This document shows, piece after piece, positions 18,121-28,161 of a stretch of DNA of 64,000 bases (positions within the stretch are counted from its first letter, which is position 1; every line of letters begins with the position of its first letter). The stretch covers positions 1 to 64,000 of the forward strand of contig JALSLX010000058.1 of the NCBI GenBank assembly GCA_026988095.1, given 5' to 3'. Source of the DNA: Thiotrichaceae bacterium. GTDB taxonomy: Bacteria; Pseudomonadota; Gammaproteobacteria; Thiotrichales; Thiotrichaceae. Made by a program: the position numbers and the translations under genes. Under the pieces are notes generated by a model that saw only the letters and a program-made list of their open reading frames with translations, was not told where the DNA came from and made no database searches.

Positions 18121-19371
18121 ATGGATTTTTTCAATTATAAAAACGGACAACTTTTTGCAGAAGATGTTAATTTAGAATCACTCGCAAATAAGTATGGTAC
18201 ACCTTGTTTTGTTTATTCTCGCGCCACACTTGAGCGTCACTGGCATGCGTTCAATGATGCATTTGGTGATCAGCCTCACCTCATCTGCTACTCGGTTAAG
18301 GCAAATTCAAATATTGGAATTTTAAATCTCTTGGCCAGGCTCGGTTCTGGCTTTGACATTGTTTCTGTCGGTGAGCTTGAGCGTGTTTTAAAAGCAGGTG
18401 GAGACCCTAGCAAAGTTGTATTCTCCGGTGTTGGTAAACGCGCTGATGAAATGCAACGTGCGCTTGAAGTCGGTATCCGTTGTTTTAATATTGAATCTAT
18501 CGGCGAATTGGAGCGCTTAAACGATGTAGCTGGTGATATGGGTAAAGTTGCCAATATCTCTATCCGTGTGAACCCTGATGTTGACGCACAAACACACCCT
18601 TATATTTCGACAGGCTTAAAAGATAACAAGTTTGGTATTGATATTGATATTGTTGAAAATGTTTATCAGCAAGCTGCAGCAATGCCAAACATTCATGTCA
18701 CGGGAATTGATTGTCATATTGGCTCCCAACTAACGGATCTGTCGCCCGTTATGGATGCACTTACACGTTTAATTGCGCTGGCTGATCGTCTAAAAGACCA
18801 GGGCATTGAAATTCACCACCTCGATATTGGTGGAGGCTTGGGAGTGCGCTATCAAGACGAAAACCCTCCGCTCCCTTCAGATTACACGGCTGAACTATTC
18901 ACCAACGAACGCATCAAAGATTACGAAATAATTATCGAGCCAGGTAGAGCAATCGCAGCCAATACTGCCGTATTGCTTACGCAGGTGGAATACCTAAAGC
19001 ATGGCGACGAAAAGAATTTCGCCATTGTTGATACCGCAATGAATGACTTAATCCGCCCTGCTTTATACCAAGCATGGCAAGAAATAGTACCTGTAAAAGA
19101 AGCTACTGAAGAAGCGGAGATTGCTTACGACATCGTTGGACCTATTTGTGAATCTGCCGACTTTTTAGGCAAGGATCGCAAGCTGAGCCTTAAACAAGGT
19201 GATCTTTTAGCGATTCGTTCAGTTGGTGCTTATGGCTTTACAATGGCATCCAACTACAACTCACGACCACGAGCTGCTGAAGTACTTGTTGATGGCACTA
19301 ATACAACAATAATTCGAGACAGAGAGACGATAGAAAGCCTTTTTGATAATGAATACATTATTAGCGAGTAG
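18121..19371 (+). CDS. lysA: Diaminopimelate decarboxylase
   Basis: LysA carries out the last step of lysine synthesis, decarboxylating meso-diaminopimelate with PLP. The 416-residue enzyme has the PLP lysine Lys60 in CYSVKANSN, the glycine-rich phosphate loop DIGGGLGVRY, EPGRAIAANT and the C-terminal CESADFLGKDR substrate-binding block. It starts three bases after the lptM stop. A dapF gene, often next, is absent. Confidence 0.97.
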   Translation: MDFFNYKNGQLFAEDVNLESLANKYGTPCFVYSRATLERHWHAFNDAFGDQPHLICYSVKANSNIGILNLLARLGSGFDIVSVGELERVLKAGGDPSKVVFSGVGKRADEMQRALEVGIRCFNIESIGELERLNDVAGDMGKVANISIRVNPDVDAQTHPYISTGLKDNKFGIDIDIVENVYQQAAAMPNIHVTGIDCHIGSQLTDLSPVMDALTRLIALADRLKDQGIEIHHLDIGGGLGVRYQDENPPLPSDYTAELFTNERIKDYEIIIEPGRAIAANTAVLLTQVEYLKHGDEKNFAIVDTAMNDLIRPALYQAWQEIVPVKEATEEAEIAYDIVGPICESADFLGKDRKLSLKQGDLLAIRSVGAYGFTMASNYNSRPRAAEVLVDGTNTTIIRDRETIESLFDNEYIISE

Positions 19372-19441
19372 ATTCGTACTAAGTATCTGATAATTTTTAG
19401 AAAATTTAGTAGAATATACGCAAAATACATAACAAACAGTT

Positions 19442-19477
19442 AAACAGCTGTTAATTTGGCTAAAAATAGCTGTTTTT
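19442..19477 (+). terminator. Probable terminator after lysA
   Basis: AAACAGCT and AGCTGTTTTT pair across an 18-base loop and end in a T-run. The stem is short, so this is moderate evidence. Confidence 0.5.
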
Positions 19478-19491
19478 ATTACTTTTAAATA

Positions 19492-19563
19492 GGCCACCCC
19501 CCCTCTTTTTCGATGATTTGTATCTTAAATTAATACAAATCACCGAAAAAGAGGGGGGGTGGC
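19492..19563. repeat. C7/G7 palindromic element (family A, copy 2)
   Basis: Two 30-base arms (GCCACCCCCCCTCTTTTTCG... and its complement) enclose 11 bases. There is one mismatch in the arms (GATG versus GGTG). It fills the lysA-purC gap. Confidence 0.9.
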
Positions 19564-19641
19564 TCTAAATATCCTTGAATTTGCACTTCTTTTTCTAACG
19601 AATTAATAAAAAGAAGGTAGTAGTTCGTATTTAGAGTAAAC

Positions 19642-20547
19642 GTGGCTAAAATACACATGGAAAATTCAGTTTTTGAAACCAATTTAAAGAAACTTCCTCT
19701 CATTACACGAGGCAAGGTACGTGATATATACGATGTTGATGACCAACATATGCTTATAGTCACTACTGACAGACTTTCTGCATTTGATGTTGTGCTTCCC
19801 GACCCTGTACCAAACAAAGGCATTGTTTTAACGCAGGTTTCTAATTTTTGGTTCGATAAGCTTTCTCATATCGTCCCTAATCACTTCAGTGATTTAACAC
19901 TTAAAGACCTAAAGATCAGCAAAGATGAATATAAAATTCTTGAAGGTCGCAGTGTTATAGTAAAAAAACTAAAACCATTACCTGTTGAAGCGATTGTTCG
20001 TGGTTACATCATTGGTTCTGGCTGGAAAGACTATCAATCTACAGGCCAAGTCTGTGGAATTGATCTTCCTGAAGGCTTAAAACAAGCAGAAAAGTTACCA
20101 GAAGTTCTGTTTACCCCATCAACAAAAGCTGATGTCGGTGGGCATGATGAAAATATAAGCTTTAAAAAGATGCATGCACTTATCGGAGGTTTTTTAGCCG
20201 AAGAAGTCCGAAGAATTAGTTTAGAGCTTTATACAGAAGCATCTGAATACGCACTAAAAAAAGGGATTATCATTGCTGATACTAAATTTGAATTTGGCTT
20301 GGATAATGCGGGGAAACTAGTCTTAATTGATGAAATTTTATCACCTGACTCTTCTCGTTTTTGGCCTGCAGATCAATACCAAGCAGGCATTAGCCCACCA
20401 TCATTTGACAAACAATATATTCGTGATTATCTAGAAACACTAGATTGGGATAAAACACCACCTGGCCCGCATTTACCAAAAAATATTTTGGCAAAGAGTG
20501 CTGAGAAATACCAAGAAGTCGCTTCACTTTTACTAAGTAATAAATAG
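19642..20547 (+). CDS. purC: SAICAR synthase PurC
   Basis: PurC joins aspartate to CAIR in purine synthesis. The 301-residue protein has the conserved TRGKVRDIYDVDD, TDRLSAFDVVLPDPVPNKG (near 50), EAIVRGYIIGSGWKDY and DEILSPDSSRFWP blocks and is of the longer, yeast-like PurC type. The start is uncertain: GTG at 19642 or the in-frame ATG at 19657, which matches homolog lengths better. Confidence 0.95.
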   Translation: MAKIHMENSVFETNLKKLPLITRGKVRDIYDVDDQHMLIVTTDRLSAFDVVLPDPVPNKGIVLTQVSNFWFDKLSHIVPNHFSDLTLKDLKISKDEYKILEGRSVIVKKLKPLPVEAIVRGYIIGSGWKDYQSTGQVCGIDLPEGLKQAEKLPEVLFTPSTKADVGGHDENISFKKMHALIGGFLAEEVRRISLELYTEASEYALKKGIIIADTKFEFGLDNAGKLVLIDEILSPDSSRFWPADQYQAGISPPSFDKQYIRDYLETLDWDKTPPGPHLPKNILAKSAEKYQEVASLLLSNK

Positions 20548-20555
20548 AGAGTCAC

Positions 20556-21449
20556 ATGAGTACTGCAACACAAACAAAACCAAAGCTCCCTGGGTTATTT
20601 AGTTTAATCTTAATAATTGTGCTCGGTATTTTAGGCGCAAAACTCATGTGGCTGATTCTTGCGCCAAAACAAATAAATACCAATCAAGCTCCATCTTTAA
20701 GAAATTCAACTATCGCCTCCAAAGAGAAAGTTAATTATGGAAAACTCATTGCCAATCACCATCTATTTGGTGAAGTGGTTGTAAAAAAAGAACCTGTCGT
20801 AAAGGCGCCGGTTAAAACTATTGAACCCAAAGTCGTCGCTACCAAATTGAACCTTAAATTACATGGTATCGTCTCTTACAAAAGCGATTCGAAGAAAGGC
20901 TATGCACTAATATCTTCCAGCGGAAAATCACAGCAAGTATATGGTAAAGGTGATGAGTTACAAAAAGGGGTGACGGTTAGGGATATTTTCCCTGAAAAGG
21001 TCGTGCTTGATAATCATGGTAAAACTGAGGAACTGATTTTACCTGTTAAGAATACGAAATCATCATCACCTAAACAAAGAAATAAAATACCAGCCACTTA
21101 TCCAGCATCTCTTGGCATACAAACATCTAAAAAAGCATCGGATCTTGACCTTGGTGAATTTCGTCGAAAGATACAAAAAAATCCTCAAAAGCTATTAGAT
21201 ATAGCATCACCCTCACCCGCTATAGTAAACGGTAAATTTATAGGCTTTCGGCTTCAGCCTGGCAGAAAGAGAAAACTATTTCGCCAGCTAGGTTTCCGTG
21301 CAAATGATGTTATTACAGAAGTAAACGGTATTATTTTAGACGACTCTAGCAAAGGCCCTATGGTTTTAGGTGAACTTGCTCAGGCAAGCGAATTATCAAT
21401 CACCTTAAAACGTGGCTCACAGGAAATTTTCATTCAGCATAGCTTCTAA
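20556..21449 (+). CDS. gspC: Type II secretion protein C-like (GspC) with PDZ domain
   Basis: The 297-residue protein has one N-terminal membrane helix (about 15-34), a periplasmic homology region (about 85-166: LHGIVSYKSDSKKGYALISS, YGKGDELQKGVTV) and a C-terminal PDZ domain (about 215-297: FRQLGFRANDVITEVNG). This is the GspC layout, the inner-membrane protein that links to the secretin. No other gsp gene is adjacent; it sits eight bases after purC and is followed by apbE. Confidence 0.85.
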   Translation: MSTATQTKPKLPGLFSLILIIVLGILGAKLMWLILAPKQINTNQAPSLRNSTIASKEKVNYGKLIANHHLFGEVVVKKEPVVKAPVKTIEPKVVATKLNLKLHGIVSYKSDSKKGYALISSSGKSQQVYGKGDELQKGVTVRDIFPEKVVLDNHGKTEELILPVKNTKSSSPKQRNKIPATYPASLGIQTSKKASDLDLGEFRRKIQKNPQKLLDIASPSPAIVNGKFIGFRLQPGRKRKLFRQLGFRANDVITEVNGIILDDSSKGPMVLGELAQASELSITLKRGSQEIFIQHSF

Positions 21450-21460
21450 ATAATAGTGTC

Positions 21461-22474
21461 ATGATGCTCCGAGTTTTCATATCTTGTTTCCTACTGTTAA
21501 TTGCCGCTTGCTCTGACAAGAACTCTAAAACAACTGTCAAAATTAAGGGCTCCACCATGGGAACCCAGTATCATATCGTTCTAATCACTAGCGATAATCA
21601 ACTAGCCAATATAGATAATTTAAAAAAGAATATTGAAGACCTTCTGCAACAGCTAAATCAAGAAATGTCTACTTATATTCCTACTTCTGAAATCTCCTTG
21701 TTCAATCAATACAAACAAAGAAATTGGTTTCCAGTCTCTACTGATTTTGCCCAAGTGGTTTCTAGTGCTCAAAATATCAGTAAACTCTCAAACGGAGCAT
21801 TTGACATAACCGTAGCCCCATTAATTGACCTATGGGGTTTTGGAGCTAAAAATCAGCTCTCATTACCCACACAAAAACAAATTACTAACGCACTACAAAA
21901 TATAGGTTATCAGCAGCTAGAAGTGAGAATCTCACCACCTGCCTTGAAAAAGTCAAATCTTAATCTTCATATTGACCTATCTGCGATCGCTAAAGGATTT
22001 GCTGTTGATAAAATATCAGAGCTTCTAAATAAAAATAAATACTCTAATTATTTAGTTGAGATTGGGGGTGAAATTCGTGATCGAGGTCTGAACCTAAAAG
22101 GAAAGCCTTGGAAAATTGGCATAGAAATACCTGAAAAAAAAACCTCAAAAACCAATCAAACATTACTCACCAGCAATATAGCGCTTGCAACCTCAGGCGA
22201 CTATCGTAATTATTTCATTAAAGATGGCATACGTTTTTCACACACCATCAACCCAACTTCTGGCAAACCTATCACACACAAACTTGCGTCTATTACCGTA
22301 CTTCATGAATCAACAATGATGGCAGATGCCTATGCAACTGCAATAATGGTTTTAGGTGATAAAAAAGGAAAACTTTTTGCTAAAGCGAATCAATTAAAAA
22401 TTAATATGATTATTAGGAAGGGTTCTGGTTTTCTAGTATGGAAAAATTTTAACGAGGAAAAACTAATTTATTAA
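21461..22474 (+). CDS. apbE: FAD:protein FMN transferase ApbE
   Basis: ApbE attaches FMN to threonine residues of flavoproteins such as NqrB/NqrC and RnfG. The 337-residue protein has a lipoprotein leader ending AAC (Cys17), then GSTMGTQYHI, STYIPTSEIS, FDITVAPLIDLWGFG, IDLSAIAKGFAVD and HTINPTSGKP, all family hallmarks. It is anchored to the periplasmic side. It follows gspC by 11 bases. Confidence 0.95.
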   Translation: MMLRVFISCFLLLIAACSDKNSKTTVKIKGSTMGTQYHIVLITSDNQLANIDNLKKNIEDLLQQLNQEMSTYIPTSEISLFNQYKQRNWFPVSTDFAQVVSSAQNISKLSNGAFDITVAPLIDLWGFGAKNQLSLPTQKQITNALQNIGYQQLEVRISPPALKKSNLNLHIDLSAIAKGFAVDKISELLNKNKYSNYLVEIGGEIRDRGLNLKGKPWKIGIEIPEKKTSKTNQTLLTSNIALATSGDYRNYFIKDGIRFSHTINPTSGKPITHKLASITVLHESTMMADAYATAIMVLGDKKGKLFAKANQLKINMIIRKGSGFLVWKNFNEEKLIY

Positions 22475-22520
22475 TTGTATAAAGACAAGAAAGAAGGCTT
22501 ATCTAATAAACTTTATACAC

Positions 22521-22552
22521 AAAAAAAGGGATGCTAAAAGCATCCCTTTTTT
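22521..22552. terminator. Bidirectional terminator between apbE and fba
   Basis: AAAAAGGGATGC-TAAAA-GCATCCCTTTTTT is a perfect stem with T-runs on both strands, between the convergent apbE and fba. Confidence 0.92.
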
Positions 22553-22598
22553 ATGACTCTCACTTCAAAGTAAGAACGTAAGAGTAAACTAAATCAGA

Positions 22599-23666
22599 TT
22601 AAGAAATCTTCTGATCTAACTCACCAGACGCATAACGCTGAGACATTTCATCAAGAGAGTAAATCTTACCAATCTTGCTTGCCTGACCAGCCGCATTGAA
22701 TGCTTCATAACGCGCCTGACAAATACCTTTCATTGCGTTAGTTGCTTCTTTAAGGAATTTACGTGGATCAAAGTTAGATGGATTGTCTTGCAAGTGCTTA
22801 CGAACAGAACCCGTTGATGCCATACGTAAATCTGTATCGATATTAACTTTTGTAACACCTGATTTAAGACCTTCAACAATCTCAGCAACCGGTACGCCAT
22901 AAGTCTGTCCCATATCACCACCGTAGTTATTGATGATTTCTAACCACTCTTGAGGTACAGATGAAGAACCGTGCATTACAAGGTGAGTATTAGGAAGACG
23001 TTCGTGAATTTCTTTGATACGGTCGATACGCAAAATCTCGCCTGTAGGCTCTTGAGTAAACTTGTAAGCACCGTGTGAAGTACCGATAGCGATTGCTAAT
23101 GCATCTACGTTAGTTGCTTTTACAAAATCAGCTGCTTCTTCTACAGAGGTAAGAAGCATATCCATATCTAATTTGCCTTCAGCTCCGTGACCATCTTCTT
23201 CGCCCATTTCACCTGTTTCTAGTGAACCAAGACAACCTAGCTCGCCTTCTACCGAAACACCGCCAGCATGAGCCATTTTAACAACTTCAGCAGTAACGCC
23301 AGCATTGTATTCAAAAGATGCTGGAGTTTTACAGTCCGCTTCTAATGAACCATCCATCATTACTGATGTGAAACCAGACTGGATCGAACGCAAACATACT
23401 GCTGGCTCAGAACCATGATCTTGGTGCATTACAACAGGAATATGTGGGTACATTTCAGTTGCTGCAATGATTAGATGACGTAAGAAAGGCTCGCCTGCGT
23501 AACCTCGAGCGCCGGCAGAACCCTGCATGATAACTGGAGAATCTACCGCATCGGCAGCTTCCATGATAGCGTGCACTTGCTCCATGTTGTTTACGTTAAA
23601 TGCGGGTAAACCATAGTTATTTTCTGCTGCATGATCGAGCAGTTGTCTCATTGAAATTAGGGCCAT
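22599..23666 (-). CDS. fba: Class II fructose-bisphosphate aldolase
   Basis: This is the zinc aldolase that joins glyceraldehyde-3-phosphate and DHAP (Calvin cycle, gluconeogenesis) or splits FBP; CbbA-type members also act on sedoheptulose bisphosphate. The 355-residue enzyme has HQDHG zinc residues (near 80), [27 protein letters not shown] and NIDTDLRMA. It is the last gene of the tkt-gap-pgk-pyk-fba run and is followed by a terminator. Confidence 0.96.
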   Translation of the reverse strand: MALISMRQLLDHAAENNYGLPAFNVNNMEQVHAIMEAADAVDSPVIMQGSAGARGYAGEPFLRHLIIAATEMYPHIPVVMHQDHGSEPAVCLRSIQSGFTSVMMDGSLEADCKTPASFEYNAGVTAEVVKMAHAGGVSVEGELGCLGSLETGEMGEEDGHGAEGKLDMDMLLTSVEEAADFVKATNVDALAIAIGTSHGAYKFTQEPTGEILRIDRIKEIHERLPNTHLVMHGSSSVPQEWLEIINNYGGDMGQTYGVPVAEIVEGLKSGVTKVNIDTDLRMASTGSVRKHLQDNPSNFDPRKFLKEATNAMKGICQARYEAFNAAGQASKIGKIYSLDEMSQRYASGELDQKIS

Positions 23667-23785
23667 TTGGTCCTCCTATTTATTAATCGATTAATGTATA
23701 ACGTTTAAACTAAAATTTTGTGCCAAGATTCTACAACAAATGCTAAATCCCCAGCAAATCACTGCCTTTAATAACTGTCCGACAA

Positions 23786-25237
23786 TTAACCATTGTGGTG
23801 CTCACCCACACGAATCACCTTCATCTGGTTTGTTCCGCCATCAGTGCCTGCACCCACTAAGTCGCCTTTGGTTATGATAACAAGATCACCATCTGCAACT
23901 ACTTCTTGTTCAATTAAATGCTCTACAACCGTGATATTCGCTTGCTTCGGATCGGTTAGCTTTTCATGTACCCAAACTGGATAAACACCTCGATACATAC
24001 AAACACGGCGACACGTTTTTTTATGCGTGGTCATTGCATAAATTGGGATACCTGAGCTAATGCGTGACATCCATAAAGCAGTTGAACCGGATTCAGTTAG
24101 TGCGCCAATACCCTTCACGCCCATCTGATTTGCAGCATACATAGCCGACATCGCTATGCCTTCATCAATGCGTTCGAACTGTTGTCCGATTCGGTGTTTT
24201 GAATGTGTTGAACCTGATGCTTTCTCTGCTTCTTCACAAATATCTGCCATCGCCGCAACTACTTTATCTGGGTGCTTACCGACTGCAGTTTCACCTGAAA
24301 GCATCACCGCATCAGTACCATCCATTACTGCATTTGCGACATCAAATACTTCCGCACGAGTAGGGATCGTATTATCGATCATGGTTTCCATCATCTGTGT
24401 TGCTGTGATTACGGGACGATTAAGCTCTCGCGAACGTTTAATCAGCTTCTTTTGCATCAGTGGTAAATTAGCGTCACCAATTTCTACACCCAGATCACCA
24501 CGTGCAACCATGATCACATCAGATGCGAGAATGATATCATCCATCGTTGGCTGCTCAACAGCTTCAGCACGCTCTACTTTTGCAACGATAGCAGCATCAC
24601 CGCCAGCATCTTGCATCAAGGTACGTGCATATTCTAAATCGGCCGCACTTCTTGGAAATGAAACTGCCAAGAAATCTACGCCAATTTCTGCAGCTGTTTT
24701 AATGTCTTCTTTATCTTTTTCGGTTAACGCCTCAGCTGAAATACCACCGCCACGTTTATTGATGCCTTTGTTGTTTGAAAGTGCACCACCAACAACTACC
24801 GTTGTATGTACTTCTGCGCCTTTAACAGATGTTACTCGCAAAACAATACGACCATCATCAAGCAATAAATCGTCACCATCATAAACATCATTAGGTAAAT
24901 GTTTATAGGCAATACCTACTCGCTCTGTGGTACCCGAATATTTATCAAACTTGGCATCTAATATGAAGCTATCACCTGCTTTGATGAATACTTTTTCATC
25001 ATTGACAAAACGTTCGATACGAATTTTAGGACCTTGTAAGTCACCCAATATTCCGACCGTCCAGCCGAGCTTATCTGCGGCATCTCTGACCATTTTTACG
25101 CGTCGTTTGTGGTCTTCCACTTCACCGTGTGAAAAATTCATGCGAACAACATCAACGCCCGCACGAATCATATTTTCAACAGATTCTGGCGTATCCGTCG
25201 CCGGCCCCATTGTTGCTACAATTTTTGTTCTTCTCAT
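23786..25237 (-). CDS. pyk: Pyruvate kinase
   Basis: The 483-residue enzyme converts PEP and ADP to pyruvate and ATP. It shows [13 protein letters not shown] at the start, VRMNFSHG, the signature [12 protein letters not shown] with the catalytic Lys, [12 protein letters not shown], and a C-terminal allosteric domain. Its place inside a Calvin/glycolysis operon links carbon fixation to pyruvate supply. Confidence 0.96.
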   Translation of the reverse strand: MRRTKIVATMGPATDTPESVENMIRAGVDVVRMNFSHGEVEDHKRRVKMVRDAADKLGWTVGILGDLQGPKIRIERFVNDEKVFIKAGDSFILDAKFDKYSGTTERVGIAYKHLPNDVYDGDDLLLDDGRIVLRVTSVKGAEVHTTVVVGGALSNNKGINKRGGGISAEALTEKDKEDIKTAAEIGVDFLAVSFPRSAADLEYARTLMQDAGGDAAIVAKVERAEAVEQPTMDDIILASDVIMVARGDLGVEIGDANLPLMQKKLIKRSRELNRPVITATQMMETMIDNTIPTRAEVFDVANAVMDGTDAVMLSGETAVGKHPDKVVAAMADICEEAEKASGSTHSKHRIGQQFERIDEGIAMSAMYAANQMGVKGIGALTESGSTALWMSRISSGIPIYAMTTHKKTCRRVCMYRGVYPVWVHEKLTDPKQANITVVEHLIEQEVVADGDLVIITKGDLVGAGTDGGTNQMKVIRVGEHHNG

Positions 25238-25302
25238 AGAGAGTAACTTATCCTTTTTATTATCAATAAAGTCTAGAATATCTATACTTTATGACAGTCG
25301 TA

Positions 25303-26484
25303 TTATCCCTTAGCGCGTGCTTCTAACATTGCAACTACAGGTAGTTCTTTACCTTCTAAAAACTCAAGGAATGAACCACCACCTGTTGAGATGTATGAAA
25401 CTTTATCCGCAATATCATACTTATCTACCGCTGCAAGTGTGTCGCCACCGCCTGCCACAGAGAATGCATTTGATTCTGCAATCGCCATTGAAATAGCTTT
25501 TGTACCACTGCCAAATTGATCAAATTCAAATACGCCAACAGGGCCATTCCAAACGATTGTGCCTGCATTTTTAATCACTTCGCAAAGCTCTGCGATAGAT
25601 TTAGGACCAATATCAAAAATCATGTCGTCATCTGCAACATCTTCAACATTCATCGTAGTTGCTTCTGCTGATTCTGAAAATTCCTTTCCACAAATAACAT
25701 CAGTAGGGACAGGAATGTCACCACCGTTCTTTTGAGCTGCTGCTTTTAACTCTCTTGCTGTTTCAACTAAGTCTTCTTCATAAAGAGATTTACCCACGTT
25801 GTGACCTTCTGCCGCAATGAATGTATTTGCGATTCCGCCACCAACAATTAGTTGATCCACTATTTTAGACAGCGAATCAAGAACGGTTAATTTTGTAGAT
25901 ACTTTTGCGCCACCAACTAATGCCACAAACGGACGCGCTGGATTATCAAGAGCTTTACCTAATGCTTCAAGTTCTCCAGCAAGCAAAGGACCTGCCGCTG
26001 CTGTAGGTGCAAATTGACCTGCGCCATGAGTAGATGCCTGTGCGCGATGCGCTGTACCAAATGCATCCATCACATATACATCACAAAGTGCTGCGTATTG
26101 CTTTGATAGTGCTTCGTCGTTTGCTTTCTCGCCTTTATTAAAACGAACGTTTTCAAGTAGAACAACCTGTCCATTTTCAAGCTCTGGCACATTTTCTAGG
26201 TAATCAGACACAAGATTAACATCCTGCCCTAAAAGACCTGCCATGTGTGATGCAACTGGTGCAAGAGAAAACTGATCTTCAGGTGAACCTTCAGTAGGGC
26301 GACCAAGATGAGACATAACCATAATCTTTGCGCCCGCTTTGATAAGCAGCTCAAGAGAAGGCAATGAAGCTTGAATACGTTTGTCAGAAGAAACAGCACC
26401 ATCTTTAAGTGGTACATTTAAATCTTGGCGAATAAGAACTCGCTTACCAGCGAGATCTAGGTCAGTCATTTTGATTACAGACAT
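25303..26484 (-). CDS. pgk: Phosphoglycerate kinase
   Basis: The 393-residue enzyme catalyses the reversible 3-phosphoglycerate/1,3-bisphosphoglycerate step. It has the signature [16 protein letters not shown] (about 14-29), [35 protein letters not shown] and the C-terminal GGGDTLAAV and [14 protein letters not shown] nucleotide loops. It follows gap after a 379-base repeat-filled spacer. Confidence 0.97.
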   Translation of the reverse strand: MSVIKMTDLDLAGKRVLIRQDLNVPLKDGAVSSDKRIQASLPSLELLIKAGAKIMVMSHLGRPTEGSPEDQFSLAPVASHMAGLLGQDVNLVSDYLENVPELENGQVVLLENVRFNKGEKANDEALSKQYAALCDVYVMDAFGTAHRAQASTHGAGQFAPTAAAGPLLAGELEALGKALDNPARPFVALVGGAKVSTKLTVLDSLSKIVDQLIVGGGIANTFIAAEGHNVGKSLYEEDLVETARELKAAAQKNGGDIPVPTDVICGKEFSESAEATTMNVEDVADDDMIFDIGPKSIAELCEVIKNAGTIVWNGPVGVFEFDQFGSGTKAISMAIAESNAFSVAGGGDTLAAVDKYDIADKVSYISTGGGSFLEFLEGKELPVVAMLEARAKG

Positions 26485-26572
26485 GTTTTCTTCCTTTAAG
26501 TTTAGATTTATTAAATAAAATAACTAGAGAATTTATTAAAAAGCTAGGAAGACAGTAGAAATCTAAATCTTT

Positions 26573-26616
26573 CTACCCCCTCCCTAACCCTCCCCCTGCT
26601 AGGGAGAGGGGACTGT
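26573..26616. repeat. CCCTCCCC/GGGAGAGGGG palindromic repeat, copy 2
   Basis: CCCCCTCCCTAACCCTCC is followed by CCCTGCTAGGGAGAGGGG. Nearly the same text occurs at 55568-55610 and, shorter, at 62257. It lies in the pgk-gap gap. Confidence 0.75.
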
Positions 26617-26743
26617 CGTGCTTTTTAAAATACGAATAAAATTATCTCTAATTCTTTTATTTAATAAATCTGTGGGCATGGTTATTATTAATAACAAACA
26701 CGCCCACAAATCAATTTTTTACCAATCCAAACTAATACAAATA

Positions 26744-26868
26744 CTTAGTAGCTCAGATTGTATCTAGTAGCCTTCAGATCAAGGCGGGAAAGTAGGAGCT
26801 TACAATAGTAAGTGACTACTTTTCCAACGAAGAGCTGGAGGCTAATAGATGCGAGCTGAGCTACTAAG
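26744..26868. repeat. Long structured palindromic repeat (family B), main copy
   Basis: A nested palindrome of about 125 bases. The outer arms CTTAGTAGCTCAG (26744-26756) and CTGAGCTACTAAG (26856-26868) are perfect complements. Next come TCTAGTAGCC.. with ..GGAGGCTAATAGA, and an inner stem AAAGTAGGAGCTTAC/GTAAGTGACTACTTT around AATA. The right outer arm contains the TAG stop codon of gap (26864-26866). Confidence 0.85.
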
Positions 26869-27862
26869 AGACGTGCTCTACTAGTCTTAGCATATTACAA
26901 GTGTAACCATATTCGTTGTCGTACCAAGAAACCACTTTAACGAAAGTATCATCTAGTGCAATACCTGCACCAGCATCGAAGATTGAAGATGCGCTGATTC
27001 CACGGAAGTCAGAAGATACTACGCTCTCATCTGTATATGACAAAGTGCCTTTCATTGAACCTTCAGATGCTTCTTTGATTGCGCCACAAATGTCATCGTA
27101 AGATGCTGGCTTATCAAGCTCACAAGTTAGGTCAACAACTGATACATCCACAGAAGGGATACGGAAAGCCATACCTGTCAATTTTCCGTTTAGCTCAGGT
27201 AATACAATACCTACAGCTTTTGCAGCGCCAGTAGATGATGGGATGATGTTCTCAAATACAGAACGTCCACCACGCCAGTCTTTCATTGAAGGGCCATCTA
27301 CTGTCTTCTGTGTAGCTGTTGATGCATGAACTGTTGTCATTAAACCACGCTTCAAGCCCCAGTTATCATTGATAACTTTAGCGATAGGCGCTAAACAGTT
27401 TGTTGTACAAGATGCTGCAGAAACAATTGCTTGTCCGTCGTATTCTGTGTGGTTTACGCCATATACAAACATTGCCGTATCATCTTTAGCAGGTGCAGAT
27501 TGAACAACTTTCTTTGCACCAGCATCAATGTGAGCTTGACAGCTTTCAGTTGTTAAGAAGAAACCAGTACAATCAATAACTACGTCTGCGCCGATGTCGC
27601 CCCACTTAAGGTCAGCTGGGTTACGCTCTGCAGTTAGGCGGATTTTCTTACCGTCTACTGTGAAAGAAGTATCATCTACATCTGTTACTTCACCGTCAAA
27701 ACGACCGTGTGCTGTATCGTACTTAAGCATGTATGCTAGGTATTCATTTTCTAGTAGGTCGTTTATTCCTACAACTTCAAGACTCGGGAAGTCTTTCTTA
27801 ATTGCGCGAAATACCATACGTCCTATACGGCCAAAACCGTTAATTCCAACTTTTGTTGTCAT
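26864..27862 (-). CDS. gap: Glyceraldehyde-3-phosphate dehydrogenase
   Basis: The 332-residue enzyme has the NAD-binding INGFGRIGR, Asp35 in INDL (consistent with NAD preference), the catalytic Cys152 in [12 protein letters not shown], and [20 protein letters not shown]. In a Calvin-cycle operon it reduces 1,3-bisphosphoglycerate. Its last codons and TAG stop lie inside the arm of the repeat at 26744-26868, giving a TAGTAG tandem stop. Confidence 0.97.
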   Translation of the reverse strand: MTTKVGINGFGRIGRMVFRAIKKDFPSLEVVGINDLLENEYLAYMLKYDTAHGRFDGEVTDVDDTSFTVDGKKIRLTAERNPADLKWGDIGADVVIDCTGFFLTTESCQAHIDAGAKKVVQSAPAKDDTAMFVYGVNHTEYDGQAIVSAASCTTNCLAPIAKVINDNWGLKRGLMTTVHASTATQKTVDGPSMKDWRGGRSVFENIIPSSTGAAKAVGIVLPELNGKLTGMAFRIPSVDVSVVDLTCELDKPASYDDICGAIKEASEGSMKGTLSYTDESVVSSDFRGISASSIFDAGAGIALDDTFVKVVSWYDNEYGYTCNMLRLVEHVS

Positions 27863-27949
27863 GGAGAGCTCCTTAGAGAGGTTAATAAATGTCTTTTGCG
27901 ACCTTTATGCTTTTAAATACACTTAAAGAATAAAAATCTCAGTATAAAA

Positions 27950-28026
27950 TCGCGAAAAACAGGGGGGGTGGGCTTATAAAAAGGGTGTTTTAAAGTCCAC
28001 CCCCCCTCTTTTTAGCTGTTTTGTAT
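27950..28026. repeat. C7/G7 palindromic element in inverted polarity (family A, copy 3)
   Basis: The G-run arm (CGAAAAACAGGGGGGGTGG) comes first and the C-run arm (CCACCCCCCCTCTTTTTAGC) second, around an 18-base spacer containing AAAGGGTGTTTTAA. It lies upstream of gap, next to a family B copy. Confidence 0.85.
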
Positions 28027-28041
28027 TTCATATTTTATTTG

Positions 28042-28156
28042 GCTGCTTAGATTACCCCTAATGCTCGTCAGTTCAAGGCGGGAAATATGAGCTTGCAGAT
28101 GCAAGTGATTATTTTTCCAACGCAGAAATGGCGAGTAATAGGGGTGAGCTATGCAG
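28042..28156. repeat. Long structured palindromic repeat (family B), copy 3
   Basis: GCTTAGATTACCCCTAATGC and its imperfect complement near 28126-28156 enclose the shared core TTCAAGGCGGGAAATATGAGCTTGC. It resembles the copy at 26744 in layout and core. It ends six bases from the tkt stop codon. Confidence 0.8.
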
Positions 28157-28161
28157 TCAAA

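Noticed and set aside
24156-24884. A 242-codon open frame on the plus strand opposite pyk
   Set aside because: It is the complement of a certain, conserved gene, has Ser/Thr/Ala-rich composition without domains, and no ribosome-binding site.
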